This document shows, one piece after another, positions 35,066-45,375 of a stretch of DNA of 64,000 nucleotides. Within the stretch, counting starts at the first letter, position 1. Each line of letters opens with the position of its first letter. Below the pieces are notes generated by a model. The model ran no database searches and was not told the DNA's origin. It saw only the letters and a program-made list of their open reading frames with translations. The DNA is taken from the NCBI RefSeq assembly GCF_000499385.1, contig NW_013654465.1, forward strand, positions 1 through 64,000. Direction: 5' to 3'. Source of the stretch: Eimeria necatrix (lineage: Eukaryota > Apicomplexa > Conoidasida > Eucoccidiorida > Eimeriidae). A program made the translations under genes and the position numbers.

Positions 35066-37794
35066 GCCTAAGCCGCGAACCAGAAAATAACTTGGGTTAA
35101 TCGCTCCTAGGCATACTAAGGGCAGGGAAAACTGCGATGTTTGCCAAGGGTAGCATTAAAGTCTATGGCCCATAATGCCTGACTTGCCTGAAGATCAGCT
35201 GCCCCTAGTTGAGCCTTGCAGCGAAGGATGGCTCCTCGTCTCCGCCTCAGTACAATCAGCTGCTTGGTTTGAAGTGTATCAATACGCTGAGATAGGCGCA
35301 AAATAACAATGATAGCTAGTGCTAGGGGTTGACAACCACTCCTGAGGATTTTACACATACGGTTCAGCGCTTAAACACACGCATTTATACTTTGGAATTA
35401 GCTGACGAGACTATTTCATTATAGTACACGCTAAGTCATAAACTCTGGTATTTAATGCCTACTGCCTACTCTCCATCGGAATTAAGAACATAGGGTTTGG
35501 TGTAAAGGGCTTGTTACTCCGTTTGTGGCTTGGATCTTCAGCTGGTTAAAAAGTTTTTGTTCTTCAAGCTCCGCCTTTTGGTGTTGTCTTTCTAATGAGC
35601 GCATAGAGCGCGCAATGCGCCTCCTCTGTGCTTTCACTGCCTCTGCGATTTATAAAACAGAGAAGATTAGAAGTTGAGTAATTGGCCAGAAAATGCTTGA
35701 AAATTCTCTACTTTTGATTTAGTAAGCATAGCTGTCAAAAAGAGTGGGAGATGTCAAGGCATAGGGACAGGTCGAAGTGCATAGACGGCTGCGTGCACTC
35801 TAGGCATACAGGGGTGCGTAAACTCTAGCATACACACTGACAAGATACGAGAAACAAGACAGAGCTGCGAACAGTAAGGGGGAATGCTACAGGAGCAGAC
35901 TGAGCTGGGGAGACAGCCACAAAGGCAAAACTAAACAATCGAACTCCAGTGCAGAGAATGAAAGAGCAGCATGCGTATAAGAATAGAGAAGCAGAGTGAC
36001 AAGTAAAACGACACACTGATACCAACGCGGCTAAAAGTAGGCTGCGCGAACATAGCAGCCCTCTATCAGCCAGAAGTTTGTGCGGCACGAGCTTAATAAG
36101 TTAATGAAAATGAAAGTGTAGGCAAGGGCTCCTGAAGTGCTCCTGCAACATGGATGCCCAGTCACCTGACAGAGCGTCCGCCGAGTCCCCTCCACATAAG
36201 CTCTTCTTGATGTCCTGAAACATTTTACTAGTATAGACTCAGTGATCTTTATTGAAAAATTCGATATATTGCCTTTTGTTGGCCGGGGTTATGAGCACAC
36301 GCCGCACTGGTCGACGGCAAACCAATGGACCACTGGACCCTTTGTTGAAACGACGAGTTATGGGGACAAATTAAAGTCAAAAGCAATACTACTATCAATA
36401 AAAAATTCATATTTAATGGTAAAGAGAAGCAATCAAGATATTATAACATCTACAGGGCAAGAGAAGAATACTACCGAAGAGGCTGCCGCCGCGCGATTTC
36501 CCATTTCACCAGCCAACACTAGACAATGACGCGCTGCCGTTGCTGTGTCTTCTCCTTGCCTACCCGCTGTACATATTAAAAAGGAGTAATAATGGCAATA
36601 AAAGTTCATGCATGGCGTCTTGCTTTTTCCCTGCTAGAGGTCCTGTCGCGAATAACCACGCGGATATCTCAAACGTGATTATTAAGGTGTCGTGAAAGCC
36701 CTGAATCACTAAATTAATTTGAACATGTATGAGTGTATCTTTGGCGGCGCCGCTCAGCTGTACTGAAGGGTGCAGGATGCTCAGTTACAGATGCGGCGTT
36801 CGCTGCAGTATAATGTTGTGTTCAACCTGTAATTGAAGCCGAAGCAACACACACTAAAAACTGGATGATACGTAGTGCTTCCATCAAATCGGTTTCCGCC
36901 ACGTTAACAATGATTACGTTGGTACGCTTTTCCTGCATAATCTGACACTTCCTGCGGCCCAGCTACTGTTGCTTCTCCATTGGAGTACGAGCCCTGTTAA
37001 TGTTTGTTCTTCTTTATTGGAACTAACTGGAGCAATTCAGCCCCCCTGAAGTGTACTATGTTATTCAACTTTATTTCCAGACGAACAAGAGCTGCATACA
37101 TGGCACGAAAACAGTGCTGGATTGTACGTGTAGACACTCATCACACACCGCAGCACAGCCCAAGGGCAATCGTCTTGCAGGGTGGACGGTGTGGGATAGT
37201 TTTACGCATGACAGATACTGAATGGAAGATTTGGGGCACGAAACTACAAAAATGGAATTGGTCATCAAGGCTTTGGGCTCATCACAAGCCGCAAGTCCTC
37301 CACGTCCCAAAGCGCCAAACCCTAAATCCTGAATCGCTTGCTCCCCGTTGAGTCAGAGCAGAGAAATGGCAAAGGCTGCATTCGCCCATCTTTCTCTCCA
37401 ACTCTGAGGGCTTCAGCTTTGTTTTGTATATCTAATCCATGCTGAATTGCGCTTTTTCTCTAAGTGTTTCTCTCCTGTTTTCAACCTCCTCGAAATGACA
37501 AAGAGCGCGTACAGAGGCCCTTGTACAAAGCTCAAAATACATAAAAGAAACAAAACAGAAATAAGGGAGAGGAGAGGCATATGGAAAGCGGCAGATATCA
37601 ACGCAAAGGAAGCACTTTGAGACGCTCGCATGTTTATCTGCCTCTATCTCTTCTCCTATTTGTGTTTGTCACTATTTGTTCCCTTTGGGGCCATCAGCCC
37701 TTTGGCTTCTCCTTGTGTGGGCATATAAACCCAGGGCCGAGTCCAAAGTAGTACACCCTAATCCAGATCAGTTTCCAAAGAAGCGCTTTCCACT
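35066..37794. other. Gene-poor stretch
   Basis: Only scattered short ORFs occur (35825-36088 -, 36242-36529 +, 37004-37351 +, 37413-37631 -). None has a signal peptide, domain motif or linkable exon borders. The ORF at 37676-37921 + overlaps the C-terminal exon of the TMEM43 gene and is probably a shadow. Confidence 0.4.
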
Positions 37795-40650
37795 TCATAT
37801 TGATCCCTTTGATGAGGATTTCTGCAAAGAAAGATTCGTGATACTCGCAGCCCTTGTGGGCAACAATGGGGGCTGTCCGTACACGCCAAAGTCTGCAGCG
37901 GCTAGCCCTCCGTTCCTATAGCTTGTGCCGTAAGTAGGTGCTTCCACTGCTTTTGCTGCTGCTGGTCCTGTTGGTGCTCCCCCTGGCACTGCTGCAACTG
38001 CTACGCTGCGGCGAATTGTGTCTTCTGGAGAGGGGGGCAGAGCAGGAGTTGTTGTCCACCGGATAACAGTGCCCTGTCGTGTCTCCTGAGCACTTTGGCC
38101 ATTTACTGCTGCAGCAGCAGCTGCGGCGGCAGCCGCTGCTACTGTAGCTGCGGTTTCGCACAAGCGAGAGCTGCTGCCTGGGCTTGAACCGGGGACTTGC
38201 AGAGATACCCCAAGGTCGTAGTACTTGCCACCTCGGCAGACCTCTGCCGTTAGGGCTGGAGGCAGCAGCCGGGGGAGCAGCAATCTGACGTGAAAAAGCA
38301 TCAAACTAGCAGCTTCACTCTTAATAACAACTACAATAACGAAAATGCATCAGGGAGATAAGAGGAAAAGAATGGTGCATGACAACAAAAGATGCTGTTC
38401 TAGAATCAGAGAAGCACCGGAGTTCCCTTTACGAAGTACAACGCGCACTTAACCAACACGCACGAAGGAAGGCCTCAGAGCTGGAAATACAACTCATGTT
38501 GTAACTCCATACGCCTTGCTCTGAGCGACTCAACCTATGTATTAGACGCACCTGAGGATCGCCGCGACCGCGGCAATCACAGCAGCAATCACAAACAGTC
38601 GCCTCGCCGCGCCGATCTCCACGCTCCACCAGCCCGCAGCTAATTGCAGCAGAGTTCCAGCCAGCGCCAACAAGCCGGAAAGAAGCATCCTACCCCAAAA
38701 CGGCTGAAGCATGCGAACGCATACAAACCTGAAGCCCTGGTCTGAAGTTTTGCCGCTAATGGCTCCTCCATCCATGCTCTCAATGATGCAAGTCCAACAA
38801 ACGCAAGGGTTCTGTGTTGGTAAGCATATGATCACCTGAGCAACTACATGGGCTTGCGTATAAATGTAATAAATGGTACCTGCATATATTTATGCAGGTC
38901 TATATGATGTGCGTGAATGTGTGTGTATGCGTTTGCGTGTACTGTCGTTCACTCAAAAAAAACATAGACAGCAATACATTGAGTTTAGCAACTAGCTTTG
39001 TCAGTGCGCGCATCTTTTCCTGGGTCTCGCAACTTCGATATTCAGCAAACGCTTATCTCATGCCTTCTCTAGCCTCCTTTCAGTGCTTACCAGTGGATTG
39101 GGGCTGCTTGCTGCTGTTTCCCAACAGTTAGAGGAGGCAATTAAGAAAAAGAAAAGGAGAAAACTTCCGAAGCGCCACAGCCACACAAATGAGGCAGGGA
39201 ACCCCAACTGAGTCAGTCGGTGCTCAACAAGCCGGTGAGGTTCGTAGTCGCCTTCTGCCAATATCGTCATGGGGGAGCCCTGAGAATGTTCACATCAGCG
39301 AGTTCAGACACCACCACTTCCATGCCCCAGTGCCTAAGGCCGGAAGCCTGCACTTTAATTCTCACCCTCATTCCTATACGACTCCCTCGCTCACCGTCTT
39401 TGCATCGGCCGGTGCTTCGAGCACAGTTCTTCCAGAGCCAAAGTAGGTTTTGGTTTGCTTGCCAATGAGGCTGACGTGTGTAGACTTGTTGCCCCAAAAA
39501 GAAATTCGTACATCTCCTATTTGTGGAGCCAGTGGATTGCCGGTGTACAAATAATTCTTGTATACTAAAGTTGACTGGGAGTCCACTTTACGCGGTGGCC
39601 TGGAGCTCTCCGCCGTGTACACCCCATCTTCTTCCAGCGGAAGCTGTTGCTTCTCTTTAAAATAGCCAGAAAACGAACCAGGCAGTGTATAGCCACCAGC
39701 CCGCAAGCCAGACGCCAGCTGTACAAACACCTCATACAAAGAAGCAGTATTATCTTGCCAAGATACAAACAAAAAGCAAAATAATCAAGTTACAGGGTGA
39801 TATGAATAGAAACGCCTAGACAATTGACTCCAAATGCTGACTTCTAATCATCTGGCGCCTGACTTTGTACTGCAAACTCTGAATGTTAGCGTTCTGGAAG
39901 ACATGCCTGGCGGCCAATTGCAGGAATGTGTGGAAAGAACTCAGGATTACGCGACCCATCAATGTAGCTCCAGAAAGAATCCGATATCTGCATTGTACGT
40001 ACAAAATAGCAAGTTCTGAGCTCTAGGCTTTCACTTTGAACACTATATACATATATGTATATATATATATATACATTTCAGGTCATCATTTGCTTGGCTA
40101 CGGAGAAAAACTCAGCCTCTGAAGAACAGCAGACTAGATATTTTGGACCCTGCCAAACAATTAAACCCTGAAAGCCCTCAGTCTCAGTCGTATGCGCTCT
40201 ATAACTCTGTTCGGCAAGCTGCCAAAGGCCCTAATTCCTGAACTCCAAGCCCTCTCCCCTTATTCTCACGAGGTGGTCAATCCATTCTGCCTTCCTGCCT
40301 CCAAAGAGCAGGTTTGGGATTCCAGTGTACTGAAACATCTCTGCTCTGAGTTCAAAAAAGACGCCGTGGAAAGCTGAAATATTCTTGGCGAAGTTTGAAG
40401 GCGGGTAGAAAGTGGATGAGTTCCGAATAGGACACTCGAGGTGTACGTAAAGCCCATCATTCTGGGGGTTAGGAACACAGGAAGAAGGAACTAGCTCTTC
40501 CAGGACAGGGGTTAGTTTGTGCACTTCTCTCGCGAAGCTGCGCTCCTTAATGATCACGACCATCGATGACAGCAGCACCAGCACCAGCATCAGCCAAAAA
40601 GCCTTGCGCTGGGCCCCTGGAGGGAGCCCGCAAGATCCACAGACCACCAT
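37795..40650 (-). CDS. TMEM43 (LUMA) family membrane protein, six exons
   Basis: Exons on the minus strand: 40650-40270, 39987-39903, 39753-39395, 39279-39091, 38703-38552, 38284-37795. Phases agree and give 551 residues. Membrane helix 1 is at about 16-33 (AFWLMLVLVLLSSMVVII). The long non-cytosolic loop carries family-type features: NDGLYVHLECPI, FELRAEMFQY, GSRNPEFFP and the hallmark PQIGDVRISFWGN ... VSLIGKQTKTYF. Then comes a Trp/Phe-rich helix (SFVWLWRFGSFLLFFFLIA, about 303-321) and two more helices in the fifth exon (LSGLLALAGTLLQLAAGWW, then RRLFVIAAVIAAVAAIL). The C-terminal tail of about 160 residues is Ala/Ser-rich and absent from typical members. In animals TMEM43 lies in the ER and inner nuclear membrane; location here is inferred. 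Intron 1 holds a TATA-type microsatellite. Confidence 0.85.
40044..40075. repeat. AT-rich palindromic microsatellite in TMEM43 intron 1
   Basis: An alternating AT tract includes TATACATATATGTATA, a perfect palindrome, and then a run of TA. It lies within the first intron of the minus-strand TMEM43 gene. Confidence 0.6.
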
Positions 40651-43600
40651 TGAGGTGTAGGCTCGCTATAGCACACGAAAAGGCCGCAGCAGCGGCTGCC
40701 GCTCTTGGGAGGATGAGCAGCTCGCAGGCCAGCCACAAAGTGAAGGCCCCGAATTCGAGTCTCCTGTTGCCGTCACAATAACAGCAATGAAAATTGCTGC
40801 TGGCGCGGTCGTCGGCTGCAGTGGTCGGCTGCCGACGCTATCGGCTGCGGTATTGGCTGTGGCTGGGGCGCTGCTGGGGCTCTGGTGGGCTACCGGAGAT
40901 CTCCTTCAACTCATAGATTGTCTAAATTAAAGCTGTTTGGGGCCAAACAGTAACGAATAGTATTACGGGTGGATGGTGGGGCCGTGGGAGACAGAAGGCT
41001 CCGAGCACTGCGGCTGCGGTCAGGCACGATGCCGGTGGCCTGGCTGTGTAAGAGGTCGGTTTCCTCCGTCCCAGGGCAAAATCAAATTATGCATCTCAAT
41101 AAAACAAACATATAACTCTTTATGATAAAAGATGTCAATCTGGTGGACAAATGTTAGCAGAGGAAAGCTGGACTGCCGACAACGCTCGAATCGACAGCAG
41201 CACTGAGCTGTCTGTCAACGTGCCCGCGCATGCTTCCGGTTACTTGCTCGTAGCTCTCGAAAATAAATGTAGATTCTAATATTTTATGACTCAGTAAAAT
41301 CCGCTTATTGAGCTAAAGTACCTGAGCTCGCCAATACCTCCGTTCTGACTCTTCAGTCCCGCTGGCCGCCGCTGTCCCTGCATTGTGCAGATCTGCCTTT
41401 GAACCATTCCTGGGGTATTGAATACAAATTATTGGAGAATTCGGGGCCAACTTTCATTTCAATCTAGCTTATGTCGATTTAGAATTTTCAAACGGTTAAC
41501 GAACCCGGTGTCAGCCTGCCATGCATGGCCAACAAATGGGCCACGGGAATTTGCGACGTCGAAAATGGCTCCTGTGGCTCATTTTGACACGTTAATCGAT
41601 TCATATTCTTCCGTTTGAAGCTTCATTCGGTGATGTGCCTTGTGGGAAGCGAAAGAGAAACCAAGTGGTACCATTCCCTCTGAGCGAGCCACAGCTACAG
41701 AGGGGGCGGAGCGTTTGGAAAGCTAAACTGCCAAAAACCTGTGAATTCAAAGTGCTATGCCTGTAAAATATCGCAGCACGCAGACTCGAGACTCTCCACT
41801 TACATGAGGTTCTCGGCAGTGCCCCTTTGTGAACAAGCCCAAAGGTAGACAACGTTGGCCTACACACTGCACTCTCACCATCGTAAGCAGTTTCACATTG
41901 GTGGACTACTCTTGCTGCTGCTCACCATGCTTTTGAAAACATCGGTTCCCTCTGCGTATCCGTTTGATCCCAACTCTGTTACTTCTGACAAAAATTCTGG
42001 GTACGGAACAGCATATTGAGGTACTGCCGCAACTAATGCTTTTAATGCAAATTACACGCGTCACAGGTACAGTTTAAGCCAATGTACTATGTGATGCAAG
42101 CACTCATAGGTATTAGCTCTAGTTTAAAGAGGAGAAAGCATCATCAAGGTCCACAAACAATGAACCCTAACACTTGCAGTAACGCACAAATCGTGAATGT
42201 TGGTGCTACGAATGCCTATTGTTCTCACCTTTCCTGTATGAGCTACCGTACGAAAGCCACGCAGCAAACGAGTAGATTAACTCCTGAAGAAAGCTGAACA
42301 GTTGGATGCATATTGTTAAATTAAGATTATGGCACTTATAGTTTTGAAGGTCAGAGCATGATCGTGAGGAAATAAAAGTAGTACGACCCATGTAAAGCAG
42401 CAAAGCCTTGCAGAAGACGATTATTAGGGCGTTTAATTAGTAGAAGGTTGCCAAGCATTCCCAAGGCGCCAAGCTTTGTAAGACCAACGCCGGAGCCGCA
42501 AATACTACAGTGCAAGTGATCACGTTTGTAGAATGGTTGTTCTTATAGGCCGTAATATACAGGCCACGTCGAGCTTGATGCTGCAAGCGCAGCTGTTACT
42601 TGTGAAACCAAACAGTATCGTGAGCACTTAGCTGTTTATGGTTATGAACAATTCTGTGTAACTGCACATACGCATGCACGTTTTGTATGTATATGAACCT
42701 AATGATGCTTGTTTCTATATGTATTGACAGATATCTGCATAGTGTAATACACTCAGAAGAAAAAATAGTCAACTCACATTTGTGCCACTGCTCGAACCAA
42801 AAGCAGCCTACTGATTCTTCGCTCCGTTCACGACCAATCTACAATATGATCCGTGACTCGTAGAAGCAGAACGTATGAGTATGCCTGTCCGCTCATAAAA
42901 GAACCACAGTTTTCCCCGTCAGTAAGCTGGCAGGCACTCAAAAATAGCGAAGGCGGCTGAGACTATGCCGCTACTGGTGAAGGGTGAACACAAGCTAGTA
43001 AAGAGTGGGAGAAACGAAGCAAAGTAGACCAACTGCGGTCCCTTGAAGAAAGCACAGGAAGGCATGCAGAAGAAGTTCTCTGCGGGCACAGTATCATTGC
43101 CTGAGAAGGCAGAACATATCAGAATAATTTACACCGTAGCATGTCCCGAGGACTCTGCTTCTAACAATACGCCAGTATAGTACCCTTTATTGCTGCTTCG
43201 CTAAAATTAGGCTCTGTATGTGTGTTAATCACGCTGAGCGTAGTAACAGTGGAATTCTATTCGTAACGGCAAGTACTATGGACGTCAAGTTGGCTTTTAT
43301 TTTCTACTCCAAGTAGTCATCGAGCGTACAAAATTTGGCTACCAAATAATGTTGCGATTATTCTTGCGTGGCACAGCGGTAGCGTTATATCGGTTACTTA
43401 AACGGGCTGAGTTCCTCAGGACTTGCCCGCGGCACACTAAACTGCCCCACCTGTCATCTGATGCTAACTGCAAAACAAATGACACATCAAAATTCAATCG
43501 AAGAGAGAAAAGCTGACAGAGCAACGGCGATTAAGTAGACATCAACACTGTGCCGTCCTGCTGCCCTTTGACAATAGCTGAGCCTCCCAAAAGCACCATA

Positions 43601-43798
43601 ACGAGTAGCCACCGACAGCAGTCCGGCAGTGACAGCAACAGCCAAAACCATAACAAAAGCACCCATGCCAAAAGCAGCAGCACTGCCACAACCAACAAGA
43701 GTTGCAGCAACAGCAGCAGCATGAGAAGCACCACCTGTAGCGAAGCGCAACTACCCAGCAAAAGCTGCTTTATGTCTCCTTTTCGCTGTCCATACACC
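40651..43798. other. Gene-poor stretch between TMEM43 and the EGF gene
   Basis: Small ORFs occur (41601-41867 -, 42082-42297 +) without support. The CAG-rich piece at 43550-43800, giving Ser/Asn-rich plus and Leu-rich minus shadows, is best read as the 3' UTR of the EGF-domain gene. Confidence 0.4.
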
Positions 43799-44899
43799 TC
43801 AGACCCTGCCATGTTCTTGAGCCTCAAATTCATCATCTCCCACTTCAACAAAGGCATCACGCGCTGCTTTACTCCTCCTGTTACCTTTCCTCGAGCTGAC
43901 GCTCTGTACGCTGGATTTATCATCATCAAGTAGCGATGAGAACTCCTCTTTGACGCTTTTAGGTGCATTCGACCGCCTTGCTTTGTAAATTGACACTGCG
44001 CCCCAAATTAACGCAACCAACAGCACTATACCCACACACACCCCGACGAGGCACCACCCTATAATCCATTTGTGCCCTTTCGAAAAGGCCCCACTCTGCA
44101 CACTGTTGCTACCGTCCTCGCTGCTGCTTCTACTACGAGAAGACTTGATGCAGAATGGTTGCAATACTTCAAGGCGATGGAGTGTGTAGCCAGCCTTGCA
44201 CGTACACAAAAAGTGGCCACGGATAGGTCCCTTGCACGTCAGCTGGCCTTCACCGCACGGCTGCTGCTCACAAGCTGTCTTCTCCTGATCCTGCTTTCGC
44301 CCACTATTCTCCTGAGCTGTTGCCATGTCGTTAGCGTAATTGACAAGATCATTCAGCCCGTCAGGTTGCAGCACCGTAGCTATGCTGCTGGCACTTTCTT
44401 TCGCTGCTTTCAGCCTGCTGCTTCTCATCAATCTATCTCTCGCCCACCTCTGCGCCTCTGCGTCGTCTCCTGCTCTGCCATCACGTAATGCTCCTCCAGG
44501 AGCTCGCCCTTGAGTGTCCTGCGGGCTAAGTCTAATATCTTCCGATGTTGAATCTGCATTATTTTGCACGGGGCGCTCGAAGGAGACTGGATTAGTTCTG
44601 TCTCCAGGAACTTGTGTGGGGCCTTGTTCACTTCCAAGCAAGCCAGCCGCTCCCTCCTCCTCCAGCCTGTCTATTCCTTTTCGTCCTGGTGGAGAAGCAC
44701 TGTCAGGTTGTTTCGGAATGTTTGCATCTTCGGGCATCTGTGCAGGGCGTCTCTCCAACTGAGTCTGTAGCTCCTGCAGCATATTTTCTGGCTGCATCTG
44801 TTTCCCCTGCTGTGCAAGTGTTTGTGTTGCTGCTAGAGTGGCCAGCACTAGGGAGTGGCAAAGGGCCAGAAGAAGCAGCGAAGAGCTGAGGTGTCTCAT
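43799..44899 (-). CDS. Type I membrane protein with one EGF-like module, microneme-type
   Basis: A single exon of 366 residues from an ATG at 44899. A signal peptide occupies residues 1 to about 24. A hydrophilic Gln/Pro/Glu-rich ectodomain (30-205) with no cysteine follows, then one EGF-like module with six cysteines at 210-250 (C-x4-C-x6-C-x9-C-x1-C-x15-C). A short Ser-rich stalk precedes a membrane helix (278-304, Gly/Val-rich) and a cytosolic tail of about 60 residues that is basic near the membrane and acidic at the end (VEVGDDEFEAQEHGRV). This plan matches coccidian transmembrane microneme proteins, which carry adhesins to the parasite surface and are cut in the membrane by rhomboid proteases. 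The assignment is by architecture only. It is divergent from the secreted-protein gene at 45376, about 480 bases away. Confidence 0.72.
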   Translation of the reverse strand: MRHLSSSLLLLALCHSLVLATLAATQTLAQQGKQMQPENMLQELQTQLERRPAQMPEDANIPKQPDSASPPGRKGIDRLEEEGAAGLLGSEQGPTQVPGDRTNPVSFERPVQNNADSTSEDIRLSPQDTQGRAPGGALRDGRAGDDAEAQRWARDRLMRSSRLKAAKESASSIATVLQPDGLNDLVNYANDMATAQENSGRKQDQEKTACEQQPCGEGQLTCKGPIRGHFLCTCKAGYTLHRLEVLQPFCIKSSRSRSSSEDGSNSVQSGAFSKGHKWIIGWCLVGVCVGIVLLVALIWGAVSIYKARRSNAPKSVKEEFSSLLDDDKSSVQSVSSRKGNRRSKAARDAFVEVGDDEFEAQEHGRV

Positions 44900-45375
44900 G
44901 GCGACAGCGCAGGTTCAGTGTCTCCCAGTGGTATCTGCAGTCCCTGTGACTGATATTCCCTAACTGGTCTGCTGAGCAGCGAAAATTCAGCGCCCAAATT
45001 GATAGCCGCAGCGCAGCAAAATGCATAGCAGGAAAGGACGACCAACAGACAAGGCCCAACGCATGTGCTAAGGAGAACAGCACGGCTCTAAGTGCAGATC
45101 TCTGACAAAGTCAGTAGCAGACTTCCGTGTGTGCCCTTTACTTCGCCAAATGCTTGTTGTTCACATAGGCAAAGACGCATCGATACGAGGCAGAGCATGC
45201 ACAACGTTGTTGGTTGCGCAAAAAGTGGCGAGAAGCGCTCAACTAAATTTCATAGAAGAAGGAAGAAAGGGATAATACACTACGAACAAATTTGAAAAAA
45301 CGAATCTACAGAGCAGGTTCAAGAACAAATAACAAACGGTCCCTAAATGCTGCTGACGCGCAGCAATCTTGACCA
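44900..45375. promoter_or_regulatory. Shared upstream region of two divergent secretory genes
   Basis: About 480 bases separate the ATG of the EGF-domain gene (-) from the first supported coding exon of the plus-strand secreted-protein gene. The latter still lacks an ATG, so part of this region may be an untranslated or signal-peptide exon plus intron. I see no clear promoter motif. Confidence 0.3.

Noticed and set aside
37676..37921. Plus-strand 81-residue ORF with signal-like start
   Set aside because: It overlaps the C-terminal exon of the TMEM43 gene in antisense; that exon is fixed by splice phase and family position.
43487..43968. Hydrophobic minus-strand ORFs after the EGF gene
   Set aside because: They overlap or follow its stop codon, are CTG-driven Leu/Val runs, and fit a repeat-containing 3' UTR.
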